Assembly: GCA_903837025.1 (NCBI GenBank)
Contig: CAILTC010000336.1
Coordinates: 1 to 6,736 of the forward strand
DNA length: 6,736 nt
Reading direction: 5' to 3'
Source of the DNA: an uncultured Bacteroidota bacterium
Lineage (GTDB): Bacteria; Bacteroidota; Bacteroidia; Flavobacteriales; Flavobacteriaceae
Position numbers and translations under genes: made by a program. Numbering within the stretch: position 1 is the first letter of the stretch; every line of letters begins with the position of its first letter. The notes below the pieces were generated by a model. The model was not told the DNA's origin, ran no database searches, and saw nothing but the letters and a program-made list of their open reading frames with translations. This document shows, piece by piece, positions 6,264 to 6,736 of the stretch.

Positions 6264-6630
6264 ATGAAATGGTTTGCTTGTTTTTTGCAATGAATCTATT
6301 GGGTCAAAACATTGAAAAAATAGAATTAAATAAGGAGTATCCCAATAATAAATTGGATGCAGGCCAAATTAAAGTATATTTTTCGACTTGAAAAATGCAA
6401 ATACTATACAATTTTGGTAAAGCTTGAAAGAATAAAAGTCGCAGTTGTTTAGATAATATAGGCAACAAACTGCTAATCAAAAAGAATCGCGCCCATGATG
6501 AGAAGGATTAGTAGTAATTAATTTTTCACCTATTCGAACTGCTAATTATTGTTAGACAGTGAAAAGACCTTTTGATTCTGGAAATCCTAAAGAAGGAACA
6601 ATTTCGATACACGTAAAAACAAAAAAATAA
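6264..6630 (+). pseudogene. Decayed gene for a small secreted protein of unknown function
   Basis: No single frame is open, but consecutive pieces in three frames read as one small secreted protein. The ATG at 6264 gives MKWFACFLQ then a stop. The frame opening at 6269 gives MVCLFFAMNLLGQNIEKIEL and continues through DAGQIKVYFST to a TGA at 6389. The frame from 6387 to 6449 gives LEKCKYYTILVKLERIKVAVV. The previous frame resumes at 6449-6508 with LDNIGNKLLIKKNRAHDEKD. The third frame from 6508 gives LVVINFSPIRTANYC, a TAG at 6553, then TVKRPFDSGNPKEGTISIHV and KTKK to a TAA at 6628-6630. Joined, this is about 115-120 residues: a signal peptide with an LGQ cleavage site followed by a beta-rich domain. 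Repair needs about four indels and one nonsense change. The neighbouring genes are intact, which argues against poor sequencing. I do not recognise the family. The pieces hang together as protein-like sequence, but homology was not tested. Confidence 0.6.
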
Positions 6631-6634
6631 CAAT

Positions 6635-6652
6635 AAGTTATATTTATAACTT
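6635..6652. repeat. Perfect 8-bp palindromic hairpin after the pseudogene
   Basis: AAGTTATA (6635-6642) and TATAACTT (6645-6652) are exact inverted copies around TT, starting 5 nt after the pseudogene stop. No T-run follows on the + strand, and the arms are AT-rich, so it is not a convincing terminator. It may be an old terminator, or an operator for the downstream promoter at 6694. The rest of 6653-6693 shows nothing else. Confidence 0.4.
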
Positions 6653-6693
6653 GAATCAACCAAAAATCCCTGATTCCCTAATGATTTTTTTTG

Positions 6694-6701
6694 TAATTTT
6701 G
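6694..6701 (+). promoter_or_regulatory. Bacteroidota-type -7 promoter element for a gene beyond the right edge
   Basis: TAATTTTG matches TAnnTTTG exactly, after a T-run in the context TTTTTTTTGTAATTTTGCC that is typical of flavobacterial promoters. Transcription would start near 6708. The remaining bases to 6736 (AAAGTTTGACTTTAAAACG and on) look like an A-rich untranslated leader without a start codon, so the gene starts outside this window. No clean TTG is seen at the -33 position. Confidence 0.5.
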
Positions 6702-6736
6702 CCAGCTTAAAAGTTTGACTTTAAAACGAAATAAAA

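Overview
The window looks like chromosomal DNA from a member of the Bacteroidota, most likely Flavobacterium or a close relative. The evidence is the AT-rich composition, the A-rich start regions without Shine-Dalgarno sequences, promoter elements of the Bacteroidota form TAnnTTTG, signal peptides that end in A-Q, and a plug-less TonB-receptor-like barrel encoded next to a very long TPR protein. The species cannot be named from the sequence alone.

Layout, with every gene on the + strand. Positions 1-92 hold a leader with a good TAnnTTTG promoter. Positions 93-3107 encode an exported 1004-residue tetratricopeptide-repeat (TPR) protein. A 70-bp spacer follows, carrying a degenerate repeat of the kind scattered between flavobacterial genes. 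Positions 3178-4932 encode a 584-residue outer-membrane barrel that resembles a TonB-dependent receptor but lacks a recognisable plug domain. A 132-bp spacer with a long imperfect inverted repeat leads to a 149-residue GreA/GreB-fold protein at 5065-5514. Next come a short promoter-bearing gap, a META/HslJ-like lipoprotein at 5597-6154 and a weak terminator. Positions 6155-6736 contain no intact gene. They hold the decayed remains of a small secreted protein (about 6264-6630), AT-rich hairpins and, at the right edge, a promoter that probably serves a gene beyond the window.

How the genes may work together. The TPR protein and the barrel are best read as a two-gene unit: a periplasmic scaffold plus an outer-membrane pore. 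There is no promoter match and no terminator between them. The long TPR array beside a plug-less barrel recalls, in outline only, TPR/barrel exporters such as BcsC or PgaA; the cargo or client is unknown. The Gre-like protein keeps both acidic residues that Gre factors use at the RNA polymerase active site, so it is probably an RNA polymerase accessory factor, and it has no visible functional tie to the first two genes. The lipoprotein appears to be transcribed separately. The most interesting points are the TPR/plug-less barrel pair, the Gre-like acidic tip, and a pseudogene that reads as one protein only when pieces of all three frames are joined.
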